7,689 nt of DNA from JACMOY01 sp046590855 (GTDB lineage Bacteria; Actinomycetota; Actinomycetes; Actinomycetales; Angustibacteraceae), in contig JBKJTJ010000056.1 in NCBI GenBank assembly GCA_046590855.1, positions 1-7,689 of the forward strand. The letters are read 5' to 3'. Positions 1 through 6,282 of this stretch are shown piece after piece. The position numbers and the translations under genes are program-made. Every line of letters starts with the position of its first letter. Positions within the stretch are counted from its first letter, which is position 1. Below the pieces are notes generated by a model. The model was not told the origin of the DNA. It saw only the letters and a program-made list of their open reading frames with translations, and searched no databases.

Positions 1-552
1 TTCGTCCTGCCGCACGGCCCGCGGGACGAGCGGCGCTTCGACACGCCGGACGGGAAGGCGCACCTCACCGTGAACCCGCTGAGCGTCGTGGCGGTCCCGC
101 CGGGGCACCTGCTGCTGCAGACGCTGCGCTCCCACGACCAGTACAACACGACGATCTACGGGCTCAACGACCGCTACCGGGGCATCAAGGCCGGTCGCCG
201 GGTGGTCATGGTCAGCCCGGCCGATCTCGAGCAGCTGGGGCTCGCGGACGGGGAGATCGTGGACCTCGTGTCAGTCTGGACCGACGGCGTCGAGCGGCGC
301 TGCGAGCGCTTCCGCGTGGTCGCCTACCCGAGCGCACGCGGGTGCGCCGCGGCGTACTACCCCGAGACCAACGCCCTGGTGCCGCTGGACTCCACCGCGC
401 TGGGGAGCAACCAGCCGGCCTACAAGTCGGTCATCGTGCGGCTGGTGCCCGGCAGTGGCGACCAGTACACCAACGGTCACAGCGGCGCCGGTGACGCCGT
501 CGGTGCCGACGACTTCCACAAGAGCGGCGTCCAGCCCACCCACCTCAGCTGA
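1..552 (+). CDS. FdhF/YdeP-family molybdopterin oxidoreductase alpha subunit, C-terminal end (5' truncated by window)
   Basis: The frame is open from base 1 to the TGA at 550-552, giving the last 183 residues of a protein that starts outside the window. An in-frame GTG at 70 is internal: the residues before it (FDTPDGKAHLTVNPLS) continue the same domain. The segment is the molybdopterin-dinucleotide-binding C-terminal domain of the formate-dehydrogenase-like YdeP family, recognised by the stretch RSHDQYNTTIYGLNDRYRGI followed by a beta-rich part (VSPADLEQLGLADGEIVDL) and the YYPETNALVPLDS and GSNQPAYKS motifs. Family members bind bis-MGD and usually a 4Fe-4S cluster in the cytoplasm; the physiological substrate of most, including E. 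coli YdeP (linked to acid resistance), is not settled. The N-terminal catalytic part is not visible, so the reaction cannot be inferred here. The tail after residue 155 is Gly/Asp-rich and looks lineage-specific. The gene converges on the DsbA-like gene with an 18-base gap. Confidence 0.9.
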   Translation, partial: FVLPHGPRDERRFDTPDGKAHLTVNPLSVVAVPPGHLLLQTLRSHDQYNTTIYGLNDRYRGIKAGRRVVMVSPADLEQLGLADGEIVDLVSVWTDGVERRCERFRVVAYPSARGCAAAYYPETNALVPLDSTALGSNQPAYKSVIVRLVPGSGDQYTNGHSGAGDAVGADDFHKSGVQPTHLS

Positions 553-562
553 GGTGGGTGGG
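535..562. terminator. Perfect 28-base palindrome, bidirectional terminator between convergent genes
   Basis: Two 14-base arms, 535-548 (CCCACCCACCTCAG) and 549-562 (its exact reverse complement), abut with no spacer. In RNA this folds to a strong GC-rich hairpin with a small loop. It spans the TGA stop of the rightward oxidoreductase gene (550-552) and begins 8 bases beyond the stop of the leftward DsbA-like gene, so it can serve both. No T-run follows on either side, as is common for actinobacterial terminators. The palindrome is seen directly; the terminator role is inferred from its position. Confidence 0.75.
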
Positions 563-570
563 GGCGGCCC

Positions 571-1272
571 TCAGATCTCGCAGCCCTGCGGACCGCAGGC
601 CGCGTCGTCGGTGCCGCCGGCCATGACCAGCGTGGGGTGGGACGCCGACCACGCCTGCTCCAGCACCTGCAGCAGCGCGTCGGCGGGCTGCGCGCCCGAG
701 ACGCCGTAGGCGCGGTCGATCACGAAGAACGGCACGCCGCTGATGCCGAAGGCACGCGCCTGCTCCTCGTCGCGGCGGACGTCGTCCGCGTGGGTCTGCG
801 CGGCCAGGGCAGCCGTCACCTCGTCGGTGTCCAGACCCGCCTCGGCAGCCAGTCGGACGAGCTCGCCGCGCTCGCCGACAGCGGACCCCTGGGTGAAGTA
901 CGCCAGCAGCAGACGCTCCTTGACGGCGTCCTGCACCCCGCGCAAGCCGGCCAGGTGGATCACCTGGTGGGCGTCGAACGTGTTCGCGGGCGAGGCGAGG
1001 TCGAACCGGAAGTCCAGTCCCTCGACCGCCGCGGCCGCCGTCATCTGGTCGAGCATCTGCTGGGCACGTGGGACGTCGGTGCCGTACTTGACCGCCAGCC
1101 GCTCGGCGTACGAGCCCGTGCCGCCGCCGTTCGAGGTGGGGTCGAGCTCGAAGCTCTTCCACTCGACCTCGACCTCGTCGCGGTGCTCGAACCGGGCGAG
1201 CGCGGCCTCGAAGCGGCGCTTGCCGATGTAGCACCAGGGGCAGACGACGTCGGACCAGATCTCGACCTTCAC
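571..1272 (-). CDS. DsbA-family (FrnE-like) thiol-disulfide oxidoreductase
   Basis: A 233-residue protein with a GTG start; GAGG lies 5 bases upstream of it in the transcript. It opens with a thioredoxin-fold strand (MKVEIWSDVVCPWCYIGKRR) carrying the CPWC redox motif at residues 11-14. A helical insertion (about 50-165) contains the family-typical FDAHQVIHLA stretch, and the fold closes with GISGVPFFVID, with the cis-proline at 181. There is no signal peptide, so it acts in the cytoplasm, unlike classical periplasmic DsbA. A second cysteine pair at 226 and 231 (CGPQGC, CX4C) sits at the extreme C-terminus; FrnE of Deinococcus radiodurans has such a CX4C motif, which takes part in thiol exchange with the active site. 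The length fits the FrnE/2-hydroxychromene-isomerase-like subgroup (about 210-245 residues). Expected role: cytosolic disulfide exchange or isomerisation, perhaps in oxidative stress; the substrate is unknown. It is last in a possible three-gene leftward cluster. Confidence 0.9.
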   Translation of the reverse strand: MKVEIWSDVVCPWCYIGKRRFEAALARFEHRDEVEVEWKSFELDPTSNGGGTGSYAERLAVKYGTDVPRAQQMLDQMTAAAAVEGLDFRFDLASPANTFDAHQVIHLAGLRGVQDAVKERLLLAYFTQGSAVGERGELVRLAAEAGLDTDEVTAALAAQTHADDVRRDEEQARAFGISGVPFFVIDRAYGVSGAQPADALLQVLEQAWSASHPTLVMAGGTDDAACGPQGCEI

Positions 1273-1286
1273 ACGGACCTCATTCT

Positions 1287-1321
1287 CGGGACGGGGGTGT
1301 CGTCGTGCGCAACCCCGCCCG
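1287..1321 (-). other. GC-rich imperfect hairpin between the hypothetical gene and the DsbA-like gene
   Basis: CGGG (1287-1290) and CGGGG (1292-1296), split by one unpaired A, can pair with CCCCG (1313-1317) and CCCG (1318-1321). That gives a 9-base-pair stem with one bulge and a 16-base loop. It fills most of the 66 bases between the stop of the small hypothetical gene and the GTG of the DsbA-like gene. It could attenuate read-through, stabilise the upstream transcript, or be a chance result of high GC. There is no T-run. Confidence 0.25.
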
Positions 1322-1338
1322 CCCCGGAGGCATTCCGG

Positions 1339-1617
1339 TCAGGCAGTGCCGTAGTCGGCGGCGACGATCGCCGCGACGGTCTGCGCGTCGTCGAACCCCT
1401 CGGAGCCGGGAATCTGCGGGATGAACCCCACGAGGACGCCGTCGCGCATGATCTGCGCCTCCAGGCCGGCGGCCCCGTCGACGTCCCACAGCGCCTCGCG
1501 GCCGTCACCCAGCGGGATCCGGATGCCGAACCGGTAGGCGGCGGGCCGCGCGACCCGGGCGATCAGACCGCGTTCGACCAGTGCGGCCGCGATGCGGCCG
1601 GCTTCGTCTTCTCTCAT
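1339..1617 (-). CDS. Conserved actinobacterial hypothetical protein, 92 residues
   Basis: I chose the ATG at 1617, giving a protein that begins MREDEAGRIAAALVERGLIARVAR. The frame is open further upstream, but those residues are Ser/Arg-rich and overlap dinG, so they are a shadow. A TTG at 1632 with AGGA 5 bases before it is a real alternative start, adding five residues; the ATG has no clear Shine-Dalgarno sequence. The protein looks like a compact alpha/beta domain: helix (5-16), strand ARVARPAAYRFGIRIPL, strand EALWDVDGAAGLEAQIM, strand GVLVGFIPQIPG, then a C-terminal helix ending AAIVAADYGTA. I recognise the pattern of YRFGIRIPLGDGREALWDVDG followed by GLEAQIMRDG.LVGFIP as typical of small uncharacterised actinobacterial proteins, but I know no function. 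There is no signal peptide, membrane segment or cysteine pair. It lies 49 bases after dinG on the same strand. Confidence 0.75.
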   Translation of the reverse strand: MREDEAGRIAAALVERGLIARVARPAAYRFGIRIPLGDGREALWDVDGAAGLEAQIMRDGVLVGFIPQIPGSEGFDDAQTVAAIVAADYGTA

Positions 1618-1666
1618 CGCGACATCGTGCAAGCCGTTCCTGGACGCAACCTGGGAGCGGCGCGGT

Positions 1667-3955
1667 TCAGCCGGTCTCGGACGGCGCCGCGAGCCCGAGC
1701 ATCGCGAGGCGCATGGCGACGGCCGCCACCTCGGCGTCGAACTGGTCGGCGAGCTCCTCCAGGGTGCAACCGAAGTGGACGCCCTCGCGCAGCTCCTGGT
1801 CCTGCTCACTGGTCCAGGCGCGGCCCTGCACGACCGCCGTCCGGCTGGCGTCGGGCACCGGGGCGGGCTCGGGATCCGTTGCGGCGACCGGCTCGGGGGT
1901 CGGCTCGGGTGACGGCTCGGGTGACGGCGGGGCCTCGGACGCCGGCTCGGTGCGTGGCCCGCGCATGGCCTCGACCCGCAGTGCCGGGTCGCTCACCTCC
2001 CACACCTCCCCCGCGGCGGCGTCCAGCCGAGCCAGCGCCGCGAGCGCGACGGCCTTGTCGGCGGTGGGCCAGAACGGGGGCAGTGACTGACGCAGGAACC
2101 CGCCGTACCGCGCGGTCGCGAGTCGCGAGTCGAGCACCGCGACGACACCGCGGTCGGCGGCCGAGCGGATCAGCCGGCCGGACCCCTGCGCCAGGCGCAG
2201 CGCCGCGTAGGTCGCCGACACGGCCATGAAGCCGTTGCCGCCGGCGTCGGCGACGGCCTGCGAGCGAGCGGCCATCAGCGGGTCGTCCGGCCGCGGGAAG
2301 GGGATGCGGTCGATGACGACGAGCTGGCACGCCGGGCCCGGGACGTCGACGCCCTGCCACAGCGACAGCGTGCCGAACAGGCAGGTGCGCGGGTCACGCG
2401 CGAACGCGCGCACGAGGGTGGCGGTCTGGTCCTCGCCCTGGCACAGCACCGGGACGTCGAGCCGCTCGCGCATCGCCTCGGCGGCGGCCTGCGCGGCGCG
2501 CATCGAGGAGAACAGGCCGAGGGTCCGCCCCCCGGCGGCGCGCACCAGCTCGGCGAGCTCGTCCATCACGACGTCGCCCGCGCCGTCGCGGCCAGGCGGC
2601 GCGAGGTGGCGTGCGACGTACAGGATCGCCTGCTTCGGGTAGTCGAACGGGCTGCCGACGTCCAGGCCCTGCCAGGCGGGCGCGTCCGGCCCGGACAGCC
2701 CGACGGTGCGCGCGATGGCGTCGAAGGTGCCGCCCAGCTCGAGGGTGGCCGACGTGAGGACGACGGTGCGCTGGGGGTACAGCCGCTCGCGCAGCATGCC
2801 GGCGACGCTGACGGGCGCGACCCGCAGCACCGTGCCGCGGCGGTTGTCGTCAGCGGCCCAGGCCACGTCGAGGTCACCACCCTCGAGCAGCCGCTGGGCG
2901 ACGTCCAGGATCTCGTCCACCAGGGCCCGCGCGACCTGCCGGGCGCCGTCGTTCTCGCCGTTCTTCAGCGCGGTGGCGGCCGTGCGCGCGGCGTCGCGCA
3001 CCAGGGCCAGCGCCGCGGCGAGCTGCTCGGGCAGGGCGGTCAGCCGGCCGGGTTCGAGCAGCTCGACCGCACCGCGCAGCGCGTCGGCGGCCCCCTCGAG
3101 GTCGTCGGTGTCGGCCATCATCGGCGAGGCGCGCCGGGCCGCCCGCTCGACCATGACCGGGGTGAGCTCGCCGGTGACGGTCGAGGTGACCCGGTCGACC
3201 AGCTCGTGCCCCTCGTCGATGACCACCAGGTCGTGCTCGGGCAGGATCTGGCGGCCCTCGAAGGCGTCGATGGCGAGCAGCGCGTGGTTGGTGACCACCA
3301 CGTCCGCGTCCCGGGCCGAGGACCGGGCCAGCTCGACGAAGCAGTCGGTGACCATCGGGCAGCGCTGGCCGAGGCACTCCTGGGCCGACACCGACACCTG
3401 ACGCCACGCCCGCTCGCTCACCCCCGGCACCAGCTCGTCGCGGTCGCCGGACTCGGTCTCGTCAGCCCAATCGCGCAACCGGACGACCTCCTCACCCAGC
3501 CGGCTGGCCGCCTGCGAGCGCGCGACCACCCCGCCCAGCGACGTCCCGGCGAGCAGCGTGTCGTCCTCGTCGACCGGGAACCCACCGACCAGCTTGTGCC
3601 GGCACAGGTAGTTGCGCCGGCCCTTGACCAGCCCGTAGCGCGGACGTCGGCCGAGCAGCGCCGTCAGCGCGTCCACGACGCGCGGCAGGTCGCGGTCGAC
3701 GACCTGGGCCTGCAGCGCGAGGGTGGCGGTCGCGACGACGACCGGCTTGCCCCTGGCCACCGCGTGGGCGAGGGCGGGCACCAGGTACGCCACGGACTTC
3801 CCGGTGCCGGTGCCGGCCTGGACGAGCAGGTGCTCGCCGGAGGAGATCGCGTGCTCGACCGCCTCGGCCATCGCCAGCTGCCCCGGCCGCTCGGTGCCAC
3901 CGATGCCGGCCACCGCCGCGTGCATCAGGTCGGACAGCGCAGGTCTGGGCACCAT
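1667..3955 (-). CDS. dinG: DinG-family ATP-dependent 4Fe-4S DNA helicase (SF2, XPD-like)
   Basis: A 762-residue helicase with an ATG start and no strong Shine-Dalgarno sequence. Visible motifs in order are: RPGQ near the N-terminus (23-26, Q-motif-like); Walker A AGTGTGKS (47-54); motif Ia VVVATATLALQAQ; four cysteines C118, C194, C199 and C205, placed as the 4Fe-4S ligands of DinG/XPD helicases; TNHALL (222-227); Walker B variant DEGH (247-250); TSATL (401-405); GSPFDY (434-439); LFSS (481-484); FGTLSLWQGVDVPG (527-540); and QGSGRLIR (590-597), motif VI. Known relatives are 5'-to-3' helicases that unwind D-loops, R-loops, forked DNA or G-quadruplexes in the cytoplasm. There is no N-terminal DnaQ-like exonuclease, unlike Firmicute DinG. 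Beyond the core (end about 660) lies a Pro/Glu-rich linker (about 669-700) and a helical domain (711-757, WTSEQDQELREG...LEELADQF...AVAMRLAMLGL) that looks Myb/SANT- or HTH-like. I saw no SOS box upstream. Confidence 0.95.
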   Translation of the reverse strand: MVPRPALSDLMHAAVAGIGGTERPGQLAMAEAVEHAISSGEHLLVQAGTGTGKSVAYLVPALAHAVARGKPVVVATATLALQAQVVDRDLPRVVDALTALLGRRPRYGLVKGRRNYLCRHKLVGGFPVDEDDTLLAGTSLGGVVARSQAASRLGEEVVRLRDWADETESGDRDELVPGVSERAWRQVSVSAQECLGQRCPMVTDCFVELARSSARDADVVVTNHALLAIDAFEGRQILPEHDLVVIDEGHELVDRVTSTVTGELTPVMVERAARRASPMMADTDDLEGAADALRGAVELLEPGRLTALPEQLAAALALVRDAARTAATALKNGENDGARQVARALVDEILDVAQRLLEGGDLDVAWAADDNRRGTVLRVAPVSVAGMLRERLYPQRTVVLTSATLELGGTFDAIARTVGLSGPDAPAWQGLDVGSPFDYPKQAILYVARHLAPPGRDGAGDVVMDELAELVRAAGGRTLGLFSSMRAAQAAAEAMRERLDVPVLCQGEDQTATLVRAFARDPRTCLFGTLSLWQGVDVPGPACQLVVIDRIPFPRPDDPLMAARSQAVADAGGNGFMAVSATYAALRLAQGSGRLIRSAADRGVVAVLDSRLATARYGGFLRQSLPPFWPTADKAVALAALARLDAAAGEVWEVSDPALRVEAMRGPRTEPASEAPPSPEPSPEPTPEPVAATDPEPAPVPDASRTAVVQGRAWTSEQDQELREGVHFGCTLEELADQFDAEVAAVAMRLAMLGLAAPSETG
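1890..1925 (-). repeat. Three 12-base tandem units encoding the Pro-Glu linker of DinG
   Basis: The units are GGCTCGGGGGTC (1890-1901) and GGCTCGGGTGAC twice (1902-1913, 1914-1925). On the coding (minus) strand they give SPEP-SPEP-TPEP within the linker between the helicase core and the extra C-terminal domain. The repeat unit is a multiple of three, so copy-number change would lengthen or shorten the linker without a frameshift. Confidence 0.75.
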
Positions 3956-4017
3956 CCGAGGCTATCCGGCTGAGCCGTCCTGGCCGTGGAGCCCTGTGGA
4001 CAGGTGGCTCCCGTCTC

Positions 4018-4275
4018 TCAGCCCGCTCTCTCCCATGTCGCGACGACCAAGCCCTCTGCTGAGCCGGTCACGATCATCGAGAATGCCGAAGCCATCGCGG
4101 TGAACCTGAGGTTGGTGATGTTCTCGCGGGCTACCACGCACACCGCGAGCATCTCCACGGTGAGCGGCACCGTCACCGTCCAGTCCGCGTACCGCAAGCC
4201 GGTCACCATCGTGCCCGGTACTTCTTGGAGACCTCGGTCACAGTCCCCCGACGGGAGGATGAGGGTGCCGAGCAC
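4018..4275 (-). pseudogene. Microbial rhodopsin remnant (helices C and D only)
   Basis: An 85-codon open segment reads MVTGLRYADWTVTVPL, then TVEMLAVCVV, then a second helix LRFTAMASAFSMIVTG. RYADW, with a Thr and Pro placed as in bacteriorhodopsin helix C (R82, D85, W86, T89, P91), is the signature of microbial opsins; the Glu at residue 41 sits near the proton-donor position of proteorhodopsin-like pumps. Between the Pro and that Glu there appears to be one residue fewer than usual (PLTVE against the common PLLTVE). The frame stops at 4018, right after helix D, so helices E-G and the retinal-binding Lys are absent, and only about 60 bases remain before dinG. No Shine-Dalgarno sequence precedes the GTG at 4275. 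A neighbouring frame just upstream reads RTLMLIGALAADVLV and could be part of helix B, broken by a frameshift at the GTGTGTG run. I infer a decayed gene; its opsin origin is judged from motif memory only. Confidence 0.6.
4253..4258 (+). promoter_or_regulatory. Ribosome binding site deciding the MarR start
   Basis: GGGAGG lies exactly 6 bases before the GTG at 4265. The in-frame ATG at 4259 directly abuts it and is too close to be used, so the GTG is the preferred start. The site falls inside the antisense strand of the opsin remnant. Confidence 0.55.
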
Positions 4276-4780
4276 ACACGAGGACGTCCGCGGCCAGGGC
4301 CCCGATGAGCATCAGGGTTCGCCCCCGGCCGGGCACATCCAGGCCGACTTCGACGACGCGGTTCTGCGCCTAGCGACCTTCGTGGTGGCCATCACGATCA
4401 GCGCGGGCGCCCAGAACAACCCGCCGTTGTCAGCCACTCAGGTACGCGTCCTGATGGTCCTGGACGCAGCGCCGCAGGGAGTGACCCTGAACCAGGTCGC
4501 GGCCGCCGTCAGCGCCGCCGCCCCCTCGGCCAGCCGGTTGTGTCGGCGTCTGATCGCACACGGCCTGACCGCCCGGACCCAAGGACCGGGTAACACCATC
4601 ACCCTCCGGCTGAGCGCGGCCGGCCACCAGACCCTGGCCCGGGTCGACGACTCCCGGCTGCAGCAGCTGAAAGCCCTGGGCGTCGACCTACCCGCGCACC
4701 GCCGCACAGAGGTGACGGCCACCCTCCATGAGTTGGCCCAAGCCGTCCCGAGCTCCCTTCCCGCAGCAAAGATGCCGTGA
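4265..4780 (+). CDS. MarR-family winged-helix transcriptional regulator
   Basis: A 171-residue protein counted from the GTG at 4265. The same frame is open back to 3986, but that part is antisense to the opsin remnant and is not protein-like. After a polar, low-complexity N-terminus (1-27) comes a helix DFDDAVLRLATFVVAITISAG, then LSATQVRVLMVLD (55-67), as in MarR helix 2. The helix-turn-helix runs TLNQVAAAVSAAAPSASRLCRRLIAHGLTAR (74-104), and the wing is GPGNTITLRLSAAG (107-120). A C-terminal helical part (129-161) would complete the dimer interface. Such proteins bind palindromic operators as dimers, usually near their own gene, and are often released by aromatic ligands or oxidants; no ligand can be named here. 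It converges on the antiporter gene with 97 bases between stops. Its N-terminal 25 or so residues have no MarR counterpart and look newly acquired. Confidence 0.75.
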   Translation: MPSTHEDVRGQGPDEHQGSPPAGHIQADFDDAVLRLATFVVAITISAGAQNNPPLSATQVRVLMVLDAAPQGVTLNQVAAAVSAAAPSASRLCRRLIAHGLTARTQGPGNTITLRLSAAGHQTLARVDDSRLQQLKALGVDLPAHRRTEVTATLHELAQAVPSSLPAAKMP

Positions 4781-4877
4781 CTCCGCTGTTCTGGAGACAT
4801 CGGACCAGTCGATACATCGCGGCACGACGCAACTGGGGGCCTCTGGGCAGGAAGGGTGTGACAACCGAATCAGCGTT

Positions 4878-5945
4878 TTACGAAGGCAACACGGCGAGGC
4901 CGATCAGGCCCAGGGCGTAGACGACGAGGACGGCGATGCTGTCCACGCCCATGCGGGCATGCTGGCGCGCTGGCCGGAACAGCAGGCCGGCCATGTAGAT
5001 GATAGTGAGCAGTGCCCCCAGGGCAGTCAGGTAGAGGTCGCTGTTGTGCGCGTTGGGTAGCACGGCCTCGCCGCTGACGACGGTGGCGAGCAGGAGCAGC
5101 ACGGGCAGGAACGCGTTGCCGCCGAAGATGTCGCCGAAGGCGAGTTGGTAGTCCCCGCTGCGGACCGCCGTTAGCCCGGTGGAGAGCTCCGGTAGGGACG
5201 TCGCGGCCGCGAGGACCGTGGCACCGAAGAGCACACCGGAGAGCCCGATGTGGTCGGCGGCTTGCACCCCGCTTTCTTCGAGCAGTGCGCCGGCGACGAG
5301 GGTCACGAGTGCTGCGGCTGCGAAGACCAGGACGGCCTTGCCAGTGCTGACGCCCTTGGTGGTGGCCGCCGCCGCTCGCTTGCGTGCCGAGTGCCCGCGA
5401 GGTTCGGGCTGGGCGTCTGGTGCGTTGCCGTTGTCATGCCAGGGCAGGCGGGCCGCACGCTGAGTCAAGACCAGGCCGGCGATCCACACCAGGGCGATGC
5501 CGATGACATCGGGGGTGAGTCGGAACGCGACCGAGGTCTTGGGTAGCTGCGCGCCCATCACCACGACCGCCAGGACGGCGACCACGACAGCGCCCTCCAA
5601 GACCAGGCGCAGGCTCGCCGCCTGGTAGGTCAGCGGCCTCTTGACACGCACACCGAAGGCGTCCAGTGCGGCGAGGACCACGGTCTGGATCGCGATCCCG
5701 CCCAGGATGTTGCTCACGGCCACATCCAGATGACCGCTGAGCGCGGCTGAGACGGTGATGGCGATCTCGGGGAGGTTGGTGGCGACCGCCAGCAGGATCA
5801 GACCCCCCAGGGCGGCACCCAGGTGTAGCCGGTCGGACAGGACGTCGGTGTAGTTCGAAAGGAAGACCCCGGCCACCCAGATCGCCACCGCGCAGGTGCA
5901 GAAGACCAGCAGGGACGCCCACAGCGGCAGATTCGGCAAGAACAT
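4878..5945 (-). CDS. CaCA-superfamily sodium/calcium exchanger-like membrane antiporter
   Basis: A 355-residue integral membrane protein. I chose the ATG at 5945 because MFLPNLPLWASLLVFCTCAVAIWVAGVFL begins with a natural first membrane helix; the frame is open to 6056, but that 37-residue extension is Arg/Pro-rich and polar. A GGAGGG lies about 12 bases upstream of the ATG, rather far. The two inverted alpha repeats of the family are clear: GGLILLAVATNLPEIAITVSAALSG (47-71, Glu60) with the following SNILGG, and GVLFGATVLAAATSLPELST (237-256, Glu253) with GDIFGGNAF. The paired acidic residues in (T/S)xLPE bind the cation in characterised exchangers. About ten hydrophobic segments are visible, split by a charged loop at 161-200 (TQRAARLPWHDNGNAPDAQP...). 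Expected role is cation export coupled to H+ or Na+; ion choice cannot be read from the sequence. It ends in TAA, unusual next to neighbours that stop with TGA. Confidence 0.85.
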   Translation of the reverse strand: MFLPNLPLWASLLVFCTCAVAIWVAGVFLSNYTDVLSDRLHLGAALGGLILLAVATNLPEIAITVSAALSGHLDVAVSNILGGIAIQTVVLAALDAFGVRVKRPLTYQAASLRLVLEGAVVVAVLAVVVMGAQLPKTSVAFRLTPDVIGIALVWIAGLVLTQRAARLPWHDNGNAPDAQPEPRGHSARKRAAAATTKGVSTGKAVLVFAAAALVTLVAGALLEESGVQAADHIGLSGVLFGATVLAAATSLPELSTGLTAVRSGDYQLAFGDIFGGNAFLPVLLLLATVVSGEAVLPNAHNSDLYLTALGALLTIIYMAGLLFRPARQHARMGVDSIAVLVVYALGLIGLAVLPS

Positions 5946-6282
5946 GGTGCGCTGATTCCCTCCTCGATCATGGTTAAACAGAGAACTATTGGTCGGCGAG
6001 GGCCACCATTTCACCAGCGGGAAGGGTCTGCGGACAAAGGGAGCCGCGCGGCCCACAGGCCGAAGTCATCCAGCACGGTCGCAAGCGTCAGGGCCCCACG
6101 TCGATTGCGGCACCTCGCCGCGGCTGGCGCCCGGCCACTGGCCACATCGGGAGGCCGACGTCAGCTGCGAACCGATCGGCCGTGCCTCGATCTGCATGTT
6201 CAGACCCGCGTCTATGCACCGCGATCCGACCGGTATGCCGTCGCGGCAGAACGCGACGCCGTGGCCTGGAAGGCTGCTGACC
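5946..6282. other. 337-base divergent intergenic region without a convincing gene
   Basis: It separates the leftward antiporter from the rightward immunity-family gene, so it should carry promoters for both. The part at 5966-5990 (TGGTTAAACAGAGAACTATT) is clearly AT-rich against its surroundings and is the best place for the antiporter promoter, but I could not fit a good -35/-10 pair. Open frames crossing it (5970-6296 and 5989-6282 on plus, 6066-6344 on minus) are Arg/Pro/Ser-rich and show no family features. I see no repeat or RNA gene. Confidence 0.5.

Noticed and set aside
637..2229. A 530-codon open frame on the plus strand, and a 455-codon one at 2606-3973
   Set aside because: Both lie antisense to dsbA-like, hypothetical and dinG coding sequence with strong family motifs. 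They are Arg/Pro/Ala/Gly-rich with no domain, as expected of shadow frames at high GC.
3989..4010. Nested inverted repeat (GAGC...GCTC around CCTGTGGACAGG) 34-55 bases before the dinG start, considered as an operator or SOS box
   Set aside because: It does not match the actinobacterial LexA consensus (GAAC-N4-GTTC), the stem is short and bulged, and such repeats are frequent at this GC content.
4381..4440. Minus-strand hydrophobic stretch GGLFWAPALIVMATT, considered as another opsin helix
   Set aside because: It is antisense to the MarR helix LRLATFVVAITISAGAQNNPPLS, which fits its family well, and it lacks any opsin motif.
4781..4877. Possible terminator between the convergent MarR and antiporter genes (CTCC...GGAG at 4781-4796)
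   Set aside because: Only a 4-base-pair stem with an 8-base loop and no T-run; too weak to support.
5946..6056. 37-residue N-terminal extension of the antiporter
   Set aside because: The extension is polar and Arg/Pro-rich, lies before a natural first membrane helix, and family members start near MFLPNLPLWA.
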